A stretch of 64,000 nucleotides of DNA from Anthoceros angustus (taxonomy: Eukaryota > Streptophyta > Anthocerotopsida > Anthocerotales > Anthocerotaceae): assembly GCA_010909165.1 (NCBI GenBank), contig MU008153.1, forward strand, positions 434,001-498,000. Direction: 5' to 3'. The translations under genes were made by a program, and so were the position numbers. The notes beneath the pieces were generated by a model, which was not told the origin of the DNA, ran no database searches, and saw only the letters and a program-made list of their open reading frames with translations. Below, piece after piece: positions 33,119-42,743 of the stretch (positions within the stretch are counted from its first letter, which is position 1; each line of letters opens with the position of its first letter).

Positions 33119-34031
33119 TGTCTAGAAATCATTTTTCACGCCAGAGCAAGCACATCGAGATTACACATCACTTTATTCGACCTGTGACATGGGAGAAGTT
33201 CAAGTAAGCTATGTCCCAACGGAGGAGAATACTGCTGATCTCCTAACCAAGGCACTGGCGAGGCTATTACATCAGAAGCACTCAGCTGGAGCAGGCTTAA
33301 CACTAGTGCCTGCTTCTACAGTTAAGGGCAAAGCACATTAGATGTGCTGAACAGTGCTGTTCTGTTCTTCAAGGTAACCTAGATCTTTCATCCTGTTCTT
33401 CAGCTGCTGGAGCAAGCCTTCAATTTTCCTTGTTTCCTTCAGAATAGCTGTTTCTTTTTGGAAATTTTCACAAGAGTGTTGTGGTTAGTCCTTGTAGCAA
33501 CAGTTCTGAGTAATCAGACAGAGGGGCACGAGAGGAAGAAGCCACACTCACATACAATCGTCGTTCGCCTCATTCTTGTGGTCTTCACGTAAGGTAGTCA
33601 CTTCCATTGGAGGAGTGACTTCATCAACCATGGTAGCCGTAGGAGAACACTTGCTCTTTTCTTCTCACCGCCTGCAGACTCTCCTTGACACCACATCTTG
33701 GTAGTAATGGTCATGTTCCCGTCTTCTCTTGGGAAAGCCCGCTTCATCATGTCTTTGTACTCATTCCTGCTGATTCTGAAGCGTTGCTCAAACTCTGTCT
33801 CTGCAAAGGAAACACATTTAGGAGTGTGCCAAGCTTCCACCCTGGTGGAGCGTATGGGCATCATAGAGTCCAGGCGTTGGTCAGAGGGCGTTGGAGCGTA
33901 AGGGAGACTGTACGCTAAGCAGGCAGGCTGGAGCTTGTGTTTCGCAAAGTTTTTGTATCATTGCTACTCTTTGGGCTGGACCCCGTGTTCAGCAAAGTAC
34001 CGTTTAAAATTTATTTCCGCATGCTACGTCT

Positions 34032-34040
34032 AAGAGGGAG
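34032..34040 (+). promoter_or_regulatory. polypurine tract of the Copia element
   Basis: AAGAGGGAG directly before the right LTR, the normal site for plus-strand priming. Confidence 0.85.
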
Positions 34041-34234
34041 TATTGGGAATTCTAAGTTAAATACCCTTTATTATATTATGGTTAGGTAGACTAGCATGCA
34101 GTTACAACCGCAAATCACCTTGCATATACATTCTCTCATTTTGTAAATAACTGTCACTTGTTCTTTTCAACATTCGTATGCGCTTTGGTTCCTCTCGTGC
34201 ACAAGCACACAAGCGATGATCGTATATCGCGTTA
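34041..34234 (+). repeat. Copia 3' LTR
   Basis: Same 194 bp as the left LTR with no difference seen by eye, followed by the target duplication CAAGG. Confidence 0.92.
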
Positions 34235-34239
34235 CAAGG

Positions 34240-35147
34240 CTGACCCCTTTCTCATTTCAATACAGAGCTTGTCAGCTCCATGCTTCTGGCCATGGGCCTA
34301 ATTAGCCATGCTGTTGTTTGAGTGTGTGCACGCTCATTGCAGGCTCTTGCTGCCACTGAAGGATATGAAGCTTGAGAGTTTGAGGGATGTTCAAGTCCTT
34401 GCTTGGCTAACCACCGGTTGTCCTCCTATGTGCATTGGCTAGTGGTGTCATTCAAAACTGTAGGCCTGCCCGACTAAATGTGCATGTGTATACTCCTGTA
34501 TGTGTCCTAACATTCGCTTTATCATCGTGGAGCCTGTATAGCGGGCACAATAACCACTACGGCCGTATCCTCTTCAGAATCAGCGTTGCCTGCTGTAGTG
34601 ACTTATGCTTGAATGAGAATGCCAGACACGTTTGCCTTTCCTACCTATGTTATTACCCCAGTATAAACCACCATCTAACAGTATCGAAGGGAGGTTAGGA
34701 GAACATTAGTGCAGAAGGGAGGTTACGGCAGCATAAGAATAGTAGACGACATAAGCTGTTTGTCAACACAAGCTGTTTGCCTTACAAAAGGAGGTCAGGG
34801 CAGTATGCAACACAAGTTGCATTTGCCTTACAAAAGGAGGTTAGGGCAGTCAGTATATGTGCACATGTATGGACGGTGAGCAACATAAGCTGCATAACAC
34901 AAACGCATATACTTTGTCACAAAGTATCAAATTTCCAAAAGACAAGACGCAGTTTGCATATGGTATACACCAACAACCACTACCTACATAATTGTTTGGA
35001 TGCACACGGCAGCACACACCTATACAACCACTTCACACCCCTACAAAAATTGTACCATATTCCCTTTTCTGAATATCCTAGTGAAATCTACCTAGTGTAC
35101 AAGACGGACTATCTCAAAAGTGTGGTTTCCCCAACAGAATTATCCTC
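34240..35147. other. intergenic, no supported gene
   Basis: A partly repeated phrase (TTGCCTTACAAAAGGAGGT with variants) occurs at about 34779 and 34825. The part close to 35147 is the 3' UTR of the SRC2-like gene; its last 90 bp are also copied into the Copia mosaic. Confidence 0.5.
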
Positions 35148-36068
35148 CTAGAAGTCACCACCAAAATCCCCACCACCGAAATCACCACCGCCGTAGTCAC
35201 CACCGCCATAGTCACCACCGCCATAGTCACCACCGCCGTAATCACCGTGGTTGTCTAGAGCTTCACCAAGCAAAAATCCTCCGAGCAGGCCTGCTCCTAA
35301 CCCAAGTCCCACACCGCCGCCGCCTCCAAATCTGCTCGGCCTTTGTCTCTGAGGAGGGTAAGGGGCTGGAGCGACAGGGCCACCGTAATAAGCATTCTGC
35401 TGGGGATAAGCTCCGGATTGAGGAGGATAAGCTTGCTGAGGAACCGGGTATGCCTGCGGAGGGTACGGCTGTGCTGCGGGATACGCCTGTGCTGCGGGGT
35501 ACGCCGGGCCGGCAGGTGGATAGGCAACAGCAGGAGGATAAGCAGCGGCAGGAAGAGGATACCCGGCAGGGTAAGCAGTGATGGGCTCCTGGTTCTTCCC
35601 CGACTGTTGCTGTTGCTGGTACTGACCGTAGCCGCTAGGGTTGGCCTGGCCCCCGACCTTCCTTGTCTCCCCGAGCTTCACACCTATCGTGATCACACCC
35701 TGAGCCCTCCCCGACGGCCGCCGGAGCTGGTACGACATGTACTGCTCTTCCCCGTTCTTGTCTCCCTTGACGATCTCCTTGAGCGGGATCTTGGCAGTTC
35801 CGATTATGGAAGGCCCGAACGTCCCTTTGTGGAAGACCTCAATGGTGAGAAAGCATGTGGGATCGTGAACCCTCCTCTCCTCCACTATGAGCTGGATCTT
35901 CTCGTTCCACCTAGGGTTTCGACCTCCCTCCTTGCATTCTGTCGTGTTGCCCTTGTGGTTAGGGTAGATCCATGCCACCGCGTAAGGACTCATCTTCCCC
36001 GTCCATTTCACTTGCTTCAACTCCTCCGCCGACAGCACGTCCAGCTCCATCGACCTCTCCTCCATCAT
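35148..36068 (-). CDS. SRC2-like C2-domain protein
   Basis: Single exon, 306 aa. Residues about 5-140 form a C2 domain (MELDVLSAEELKQVKW, PYAVAWIYPNHKG, GGRNPRWNEKIQL, FLTIEVFHKGTFGPSIIG, YQLRRPSGRAQGVITIGVKL). A glutamine stretch and a long Tyr-Pro-Ala-rich region follow (AYPAAQAYPAAQPYPP), then a glycine-rich hydrophobic helix (GVGLGLGAGLLGGFLLGEAL) and a C-terminal run of DYGGG repeats. This order is the signature of plant SRC2-like proteins, cold- and stress-linked membrane-associated proteins that bind phospholipid in a calcium-dependent way. The next in-frame Met is six codons in; either start leaves the C2 domain whole. A 37-bp minisatellite lies just upstream of the ATG. Part of this gene is copied into the Copia element to the left. 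Confidence 0.92.
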   Translation of the reverse strand: MMEERSMELDVLSAEELKQVKWTGKMSPYAVAWIYPNHKGNTTECKEGGRNPRWNEKIQLIVEERRVHDPTCFLTIEVFHKGTFGPSIIGTAKIPLKEIVKGDKNGEEQYMSYQLRRPSGRAQGVITIGVKLGETRKVGGQANPSGYGQYQQQQQSGKNQEPITAYPAGYPLPAAAYPPAVAYPPAGPAYPAAQAYPAAQPYPPQAYPVPQQAYPPQSGAYPQQNAYYGGPVAPAPYPPQRQRPSRFGGGGGVGLGLGAGLLGGFLLGEALDNHGDYGGGDYGGGDYGGGDYGGGDFGGGDFGGDF

Positions 36069-36099
36069 AGCCAGCCTTTGACGAAGAATTGCAAGCCTC

Positions 36100-36260
36100 T
36101 ACTCTTTTACTCCTGCGTGTGCTGCGAGCTGTACAAGACAAAAGGCGCCTCCTGCGTGTGCTGCGAGCTCTACAAGACAAAGGCGCCTCCTGCGTGTGCT
36201 GCGAGCTCTACAAGACAAGGCGCCAAAGGCGAGGTCTACAAGACAAGGCGCCTCAGGTGC
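36100..36260. repeat. 37-bp minisatellite upstream of the SRC2-like gene
   Basis: About three full units of GTGCTGCGAGCTCTACAAGA with GGCGCCTCCT, plus two truncated ones, 35 to 190 bp upstream of the SRC2-like start codon. It is probably in the 5' UTR or core promoter. Confidence 0.85.
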
Positions 36261-36936
36261 TGAAATCCTTGGAAGCAATTGATGATCCTTGGAAGCAATT
36301 GTGCCTGATAAATGATAAATTGCGGCAACACCACATATATAGACCGATTGTTGCGCGTCCCCGAGACCCTGTACATCGGTGGCTTCTAGGGAAGCCATAA
36401 GCATGCGACACCTTGCCATCCACGAAACGCTCCCCCAGCAACCGCGGGATACTCCACTCGGATTGCAGCGCGTTGGAGAAGCTTACAAGACAGTTCTGCT
36501 TCATATATACCCGACACGCAGCTCCCGCAAGTTGCGAGAAACTACCGTTATAGAAAAAACGCGCTAAAATGAAATCCCTTTTCACGCCGCGTTGGTGCTC
36601 ACGAAGCGATACACGAGCTTAGAGGATAGAGGTGGAAGCTGGCGGAGGAGGCTTGCGTTAGACTCAGCGTTGTCGAGGTTGAAAGAAAACCTTCCGCTCC
36701 ATTTCTTGACGTCAGGATTTCGACACCAGAGGCAGGTGGATCCGGTGTTTTACGCACAGTTCTGGTAGCTTGCTTGTTTGATCTACGATTCTGTCTTGTA
36801 GATAGCTTTGCTTGTTTGATCTAAAAAGTTTCCAGCTTCCTTGTTTCGATTACGAAGTCTTTGGAAGTTGGAAACAATTTGATTGGTAATGGTTTCGGTT
36901 GATTTCGCAGGTTGCGTGTCCTGAGGTAAGGGCGCC

Positions 36937-37206
36937 ATGGTCGTGATCAAGGAGGAGCTCCATTGTCGGGACGGGGATAAAGTTTACGTCAGGGATCTAT
37001 TGGCGGAGGCGAGAGGTGATTCCGCAAACACCTATAGAGTTGACGAAGCAGGAGCACCTCAGGAGAATCCACGGTCTTTGATCCGGGGCGGGCCGCTTGC
37101 GCAACTGAGACGAAACACGGAGCTGTGTAAACAGCGGCAGAAGGAACGTTTGCAGCAGGAAGAAAATGCGAGTTGCAATGCTGGAAAGGCTTCGAGCCAG
37201 TCATGA
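36937..37206 (+). CDS. hypothetical small protein, 89 aa
   Basis: The frame starts with ATG in the context GGCGCCATGG and reads MVVIKEELHCRDGDKVYVRD and ends EENASCNAGKASSQS. Just upstream, TTTCGCAG/GTTGCGTG looks like a splice acceptor ending a 5' UTR intron, which gives mild support for a transcript divergent from the SRC2-like gene. No family was recognised; a chance frame or the first exon of a longer gene is possible. Confidence 0.3.
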   Translation: MVVIKEELHCRDGDKVYVRDLLAEARGDSANTYRVDEAGAPQENPRSLIRGGPLAQLRRNTELCKQRQKERLQQEENASCNAGKASSQS

Positions 37207-37574
37207 GTCCGCGAGGTATTACGCCAAGTAGTTCGATCGAGCTCCTCTTGTCCTAGATGTTTTCGATTCGGTGAAACAGGCTGGCTGCAGCAAAATGAGA
37301 ACCAGCCAGCGCACTTCTTAGCAGGCGGCGTTCTCCTAAAGTTGGCTTACCTGGGCAGTTTAGTTCAAACAGACCTCAACGATTACATTACGAAAATCTT
37401 CTCGCAGCAGGGCCGCAGGAGCTTAGAGGCCTGCTGAGTTGAAAATGATTTCATCTCATTTCAGAAACGACAGTCAACGTGCAATCAGCACGTGCAGGGT
37501 CTCAGAAAAATCGCAGCGCCAAAGCTTGTGCGTATCCCTCGGGGCCCCCTGGCCGACGCAATCACCAAAAACGC

Positions 37575-38663
37575 TTAGATAGCTGCGAAGGCCTTCTTAC
37601 TGCCTCCATCAGATGCCCCCGCAGGGATCACCTTCAAGACGTTGAACCTGACAGTCTTCGACAGAGGCCTGAAACATGGGCCACCACAATTAGAGAAGAT
37701 CGAGGCTATGAGCATGAATCAAGAAGCAACTAGCATCGCCATGTACACACCTGCACTGTCCAACAATCACTTTGTCACCCTCCTTGACACGGAAGCAAGG
37801 GGAAACATGGGCCGACAAATTGGAGTGCCTCTTCTCGTACCTAAGGCAGTTAGGAGACACGGTGACAAACGTACCATTCAGAAAACAAGTTGTTCTTCAA
37901 AACAACGATTCCCTCAGAAAAAGAAAAGCCACAATGCAATGAAAACCTACCTCTGGTACTTCCTCACAAAATGTAAATAATCCCTCCGCACCACTATCGT
38001 GCGGGTCATCTTCGCATTGTAGACGGTGCCAGTGAGAATGCGACCCCTAATACTAACGTTTCCAGTGAACGGGCACTTCTTGTCAACGTAAGATCCTGCA
38101 ACCAGACGAAAAGTTGGTACCATTCGTAACGACTACCCTTACACACTCCAGTCCGACACCCAACAGCTAGCTAACAACCGCACCTTCGATAGCTTCACGG
38201 GGAGTCTTAAACCCGAGGCCCACGTTCTTCCAAAATCGCTGGCCGGCTTTCCCTGGAGCCTTGCCCTTCTTTGAGGCCTTGCTACTGCGAAGCCACAGGA
38301 TAAGCATAACACGATTCAGTGGGAAATTCGAGCTCCATCCTCCACACCAAACAAATGAGTTTAAGCTAGAGAGTCCATCCTGAACCCCCTTCCTCCCCAG
38401 ACTGCCTCAAAAGCATCCATTTCCACAAACGAAGCTGAATCAAAGTCGCAGCCAATGGAAAAAGAATTCTCATACGATACCTCAGGAACACCTTAGGCTG
38501 CTTCAGAAACGCCCGCTCCGTCTGCACCACGCAACACGGAGGTGGTCAGTAAATGCTCTGATCGGCAATGCTGCAAAACCTGTTGCCGGCCTGGGATGGC
38601 CTCTGCCAACTACGACAGCCGAGCACACGCAACTGTCGCGATTGATCGTACCTGCTCCGCCAT
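37575..38663 (-). CDS. RPS11: 40S ribosomal protein S11 (uS17), six exons
   Basis: Exons (minus): 38663-38652, 38521-38481, 38284-38184, 38095-37951, 37840-37751, 37668-37575. All phases close and give 160 aa, the normal plant length. Sequence landmarks: MAEQ / [123 protein letters not shown]...KKAFAAI. The protein is a primary 18S rRNA binder of the small subunit in the cytosol. The first exon codes only four residues. It shares a 384-bp upstream region with TIM23 on the other strand; that region holds telo-box-like motifs typical of plant ribosomal protein promoters. Plus-strand open frames here are shadows. Confidence 0.96.
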
Positions 38664-39047
38664 GGCTACAGAACCGCCGAGGAACCTCACGCTCCGATCG
38701 TGTCAAAAAAGACTCTAGCAGGCGAGGAACGTGCTAGAAAAGGGGAACGCAAGCCCTAGAACGGAAGGAACCCTAATCTCTGCATATGTAACTAACTAGG
38801 GTTAGGGCGAGGGTTCTCGGAAGGGAACAGACGCCAGTGTCGGTTGCAGCAGGAGAGGGGGTTCCTTCTCGGCCGCTGGAATTGAAGGAATCCTGAATTG
38901 CCGCAGTCTGTTGCTTTTGCTGATCGCTGAGAATTGTGGGAGGCGGGTCGGATTTGGTGCACAAACAGCGGTGTTGCAGGCCGGGAGTGCAGGGAATCGG
39001 AGCACAGCCAATTGAAGCTGAATTGAGAGCAATTTGAGGTAGGCAGG
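38664..39047. promoter_or_regulatory. bidirectional promoter of RPS11 and TIM23 with telo-box-like motifs
   Basis: 384 bp between the two start codons. AACCCTAA at 38769-38776 and TAGGGTTAGGG at 38797-38807 match the telo-box (AAACCCTA or its complement). Telo-boxes are common in promoters of plant ribosomal protein and translation genes. Further AGCCCTAG and GAGGGTTCTC lie close by. No clear TATA box was seen. Confidence 0.6.
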
Positions 39048-39626
39048 ATGCAGGATGACACGCAGGCTGAGGGATTTGGAGCGAACGATGGCAGCGGCCC
39101 CCGGCTGTACAACCCGTATGCAGATCTGTATGGCGCTGTGGATGCAAGGTCGCTGGACACCATCTTCAAGCTTCCCAGCGCCCCGGAGCTGCTGTTCACG
39201 GAGGAGGCTGTGGCGCAGAGACGGAGCTGGAGTGAGAATTTGACCTACTACACGGGGTGCGGGTATCTGTCGGGGGCCGTGCTCGGAGGTGGCAAGGGGC
39301 TGATCGAGGGTTTGAGGGCAGAGGAAGGGGACACAACGAAGCTGCGGGTGAACCGGGTGTTGAACTCGTCGGGTCACAAGGGCAGGACGGTGGGGAACAC
39401 GCTGGGAATTCTAGGTTTGCTGTATGCCGGGATGGAGAGCTTGAGCGCGCATGTTCGGGGCACGGATGACATTCTCAACAGCGTCACAGCGGGGCTCGGC
39501 ACAGGTGCGATGTACAAGGCGGCGTCGGGCCCTCGCACGGCTGCCATTGCGGGGGCGCTGGGAGGGATGACTGCCGCTGGCCTTGTTGTTGGGAAGCAAT
39601 TTTCCAAGAGATACCTTGCTATTTGA
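39048..39626 (+). CDS. TIM23: mitochondrial import inner membrane translocase subunit TIM23
   Basis: Single exon, 192 aa. The soluble N-terminus has RLYNPYADLYGAVDARSL, then FKLPSAPELLFTEEA. The membrane part has the Tim17/22/23 pattern with glycine-rich helices: YYTGCGYLSGAVLGGGKGLI, KLRVNRVLNSSGHKGRTVGN, LGILGLLYAGMES, DDILNSVTAGLGTGAMYKAA, ALGGMTAAGLVVGKQF. TIM23 is the channel of the presequence translocase of the mitochondrial inner membrane. Length and absence of introns match TIM23 in other plants. The gene is head-to-head with RPS11. Confidence 0.95.
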   Translation: MQDDTQAEGFGANDGSGPRLYNPYADLYGAVDARSLDTIFKLPSAPELLFTEEAVAQRRSWSENLTYYTGCGYLSGAVLGGGKGLIEGLRAEEGDTTKLRVNRVLNSSGHKGRTVGNTLGILGLLYAGMESLSAHVRGTDDILNSVTAGLGTGAMYKAASGPRTAAIAGALGGMTAAGLVVGKQFSKRYLAI

Positions 39627-41160
39627 GATCTGTTTGGGGTTGGCGAAGGAGGTTGCGGGAGATTTTAGATTGATAGGTATTGATCTCACGGTAGGCTGTG
39701 GAAGAATCATTTTTCTCTATGTAGCACTCAGGTTTAGAGCACAAGACATGGCAGTGCAGCAGTTACGCCCTGCGGAGTTTCTGGTGCCTTTTAACGCACT
39801 GCACTGCACTTTGTAGACTGTTGAATGCCCATGCGATCCATCACCAGAGGTGGCTCCTTGGCAGGCTCGCTGGACCCCTGCCACACTGAAGAAACTGCAG
39901 CCAGACTGGAGGGGAGGATCTGCAATCCGGAAGAGTGGTATGTGCTCTTGTCTGCAGCAGGCTACGTGCACCATTACTTTCCTTCATTTGTCGAATTAAT
40001 CTCAAGAGTTTTACAGAAAGTTCCTGATACGTGGTAGGTACTGTAATGCAACATGTCCCATGCACATGATCCCGGGTACCATTAGGTCAAGGATTAGGTT
40101 GAACGCGATGGTTATAGCTACAGATGGGTGCAAATTGCTCTCTTGGGCTGAATTTTTTCTCCCTAGTCTAATTTTCTCTTCTCTACATCTCCGTCCTCCA
40201 TGCCTGTAGCATCGACAGAGACATTTTCAGTTGGTACACGCAGCAGAGCTTTTCCTATGTACTTTGCCGCAGCCTCCCGTTGGAGATGGGATCCTACCAC
40301 GAGCAGAGACAGCTTCTCGGACCTGGCGGAGCTACTGCACATGGATGCAGAATTAGTAGCAGGATGTTGCAGCAAGGCACCAATGTAGGCAGTGTAGGGT
40401 GTTCCATTTGAAATGTTCCGTGCTTTGTGAACTAGTCGGAAGTGAGACTTGGCCACTGGACTCACAAGTTGTCAGGGCCAGCTGAAGTGTAAAAGTAGGT
40501 ACAATACCACGTACCGAATTTGATTTCGAAAATACAAGATCACGTGACGTCCCCTCTCTCTCCTCTCTCCTCGTCCTCACGCTCCCCTGCGTCGGGACAA
40601 GTGTGTCCAGCGATCTGTCTGAGAACAGGCAGTGTTGTGTCCGAGGCGGGGTCCGAGGCGGCTCGTATCCTGGACAGCCGACTCCGATTTCCCTGCCTGT
40701 CTCTCAGCGTGGATCGCACAGGTCAGCCTGATTTGCCAAGTGTGATGCTCCCTGCTGGTGTGCGTGGTGTTATCCTGTTGCTCTTCCCTGACAAGAAGAT
40801 AGCGCTCACAGCTGCTGCGAGTGTGTGCCCTCCTGGTCTCTCATCTTCGCACCAGCCCCATTGCATGTTCCATCTTTGTGCTGCCAGCTGTGCTGCTCTT
40901 CGGGCTCTCCAGTAGCGGTCGCCGAGCTTGCTTGCGTGTTCTTGAACCTTGATTTGGTATAAGTAGGTGGGCAGTGGCGGTCTTGGGGATTGTGGATACC
41001 CGTGTCTTGAACAGTCCAAAGACGGTGGTGGGCGATAGTACTTGGCTGCTGAGAGGACCTGATCGATACGTCTTGCGTTTGCTGGAAATCAATCTTGCAG
41101 AGACGACAGCTGATCGCTTTGGGCAGAAGAAACACCTGTGCACAGACGAAGGGGTCAGCC
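39627..41160. other. intergenic, no supported gene
   Basis: Contains the TIM23 3' UTR and the upstream region of the AWPM-19-like gene. Open frames on both strands at 40100-41100 have no motif I recognise. CTCTCTCTCCTCTCTCC at about 40552 is a pyrimidine patch. Confidence 0.5.
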
Positions 41161-42041
41161 ATGGCGATGGGAGCGGGCAGGGGAATGCTAGCCGCGCTGC
41201 TGGTTATCAACTTCCTTGCGACGTGCGTGGAGCTGGGCATAGCGAGCTGGGCCATCAATCGCTACATCAACCAAATCGGCTCAGTACCGTCTCCAGTCGG
41301 CGGGCCTGGAGGTTTCGCAGCTATTGGTGGTATACTTCGGATATTTGCTCTCATCTTCGTTCGCGATATGTATGAACAATCTCGTCGTGCTGCGTCCAAG
41401 TCTTCTTGCGAGCTTCTGATAATCAATGTATGTAATAATCTGCACTGCAGGGAATCCGGTGACACCGATTTTCGTGACTGTGGCCCTCATCTCTGGAGTG
41501 GTCGGGGCGGCTTCAGTCTTCGCTGCCCTCCATCACGTTCAGGTCTGGCGGTGGGAGAGTCTAGCCACAGCTCAAGCTACCAACTTGATCGACCTGATGC
41601 TGTCGCTTTTGGCTCTCGGGTAACGTCTTCCAAACCTTTTGTTTCTTGATCACTCGACTGTGAACTGGGTTTTGGTAAGATACAATTTGTCTTTTGTAAA
41701 CTGGATTCTGACAAGCTTCTGTTTATCCAGGTTTGCTTCTAAGGAGATCAACTACGGCCCTCGTGACAGGAGGCTGGTGAGTCTACTCTTTCCATTTTGT
41801 AGGAAGGCTTCGAACACTAAATATTATACGTGACGGTTTGTCAGCTATTACTAACATTGTAAGCTTGCAGAGGTGTCTGGAAGCGTTTGTCATCATTCTA
41901 GCTGGACTCAGACTGCTTCAGGTGCTTCTAGTCCACTCAGGGATGTATGGGGACAAATTTGGGCCTCGTTTCAAAGAGACTGCGCCAGGTGCAGGCCCAG
42001 TGGAACCTCAGAAGGGAGGTGGTGGTACAGCCACCGTCTAG
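41161..42041 (+). CDS. AWPM-19-like (PM19L) membrane protein, four exons
   Basis: Exons: 41161-41329, 41451-41619, 41731-41776, 41871-42041, with GT-AG borders and matching phases, 184 aa. Four hydrophobic segments: GMLAALLVINFLATCVELGI; VTPIFVTVALISGVVGAASV; NLIDLMLSLLALGFA; EAFVIILAGLRLLQVLLVH. Motifs of the family are SWAINRYI, VWRWESLATAQATNLI, the conserved SKEI(N)...RDRRLRCLEAF, and the loop before the last helix. AWPM-19 proteins are small plasma-membrane proteins induced by ABA and desiccation; one rice member has been reported to take part in ABA influx. The start is at the ATG in GGTCAGCCATGGCGATGG. The C-terminal tail is proline- and glycine-rich. Confidence 0.85.
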
Positions 42042-42743
42042 AGGCTGGCTATGGCGGTTTCTCGTAACTCGATGTGAAAGTTTTGGGTCTGACATGAAAA
42101 GTCTGTAGGAGTATGTATACTACACAGTATAAACAGGTCTTTCCATCGGAGGTGATGGCTTTCTTTCTGCGTCTTTTAGTGCGTCATAGGAAGAGTTGCT
42201 GCGACGTCTTCTGCAGATCTGAAGACAATTAGCGTCGTTATTTCTACTTCACTTCGGGTAGATGAAACGTAAATCATATAGGCGTGGTTTGTCAAGTTAC
42301 AATACAAGTCTTGTACAGATCTTTAAGACAATTTAGTGTCGCTATTTCTACCAGACTTTTGGGTAGACGAAGCGGAAATTGTGTAGATGTTGTTTGTCAA
42401 GTTACAATATAGGTAGACACAAGAGATAGTCGATACACCCCTCAAAAATTGGAAAATTAGAGTATATATGTTATAATGCCTGATACGGGGAAGGAGAGAA
42501 GGCAAAAAATTATTTACTTTGGAAACTTGCACATATCAAGTCTGTCCGCCATGAAGTATAAATCCTGAGTAATGTCTAATCTCTGTCAAAATTTTGCCTG
42601 CAACATCCTCTTATATCATAGGTTGATCCGGTTCCTGGACTTGTGACCACGAATTCCGAAATGTGTAACATTCATACCACCAGCCAGACTATCACAACAC
42701 CAGCCAGATAGTATCAAAGCATACTCTGCTGCAACATCCTGCT
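42042..42743. other. convergent 3' region between AWPM-19-like and FAX genes
   Basis: A diverged direct repeat is seen: AGACAATTAGCGTCGTTATT at about 42223 and AGACAATTTAGTGTCGCTATT at about 42326, each followed by a TTTGTCAAGTTACAATA block. No gene. Confidence 0.6.

Larger units (their letters stand above)
29665..33190 (+). repeat. degraded mosaic tract inside the Copia element
   Basis: Order of pieces: 3' non-coding region (29665-30345), then pol from the integrase C-terminal region (30346-30965), an LTR end plus CAAGG and 3' flanking sequence (30966-31055), pol again up to the linker before RNase H (31056-32518), a piece of the SRC2-like gene (32519-33118), then RNase H end (33119 on). 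Joins occur at short shared words such as TCTCATTTC and GTACCATAT. The tract is bounded by an about 125-bp direct repeat (29550-29664 and 33190-33309). It has numerous small indels relative to the clean copy, mostly at CTG or CAG. Confidence 0.75.
23632..34234 (+). mobile_element. Copia LTR retrotransposon with internal mosaic tract
   Basis: It has two 194-bp LTRs (23632-23825 and 34041-34234) that look identical by eye, a tRNA-iMet primer binding site straight after the left LTR, a purine tract before the right LTR, and a 5-bp target duplication CAAGG (23627-23631 and 34235-34239). The domain order gag, protease, integrase, RT, RNase H defines Copia. The element is 10.6 kb, but a 3.5-kb degraded tract and a duplicated part of gag are extra; without them it would be about 6.5 kb, more usual for Copia. 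The LTRs start TATTGG and end CGTTA rather than TG...CA. Confidence 0.93.

Noticed and set aside
37642-37980. Plus-strand 112-codon frame
   Set aside because: Antisense shadow of RPS11 exons 4 to 6.
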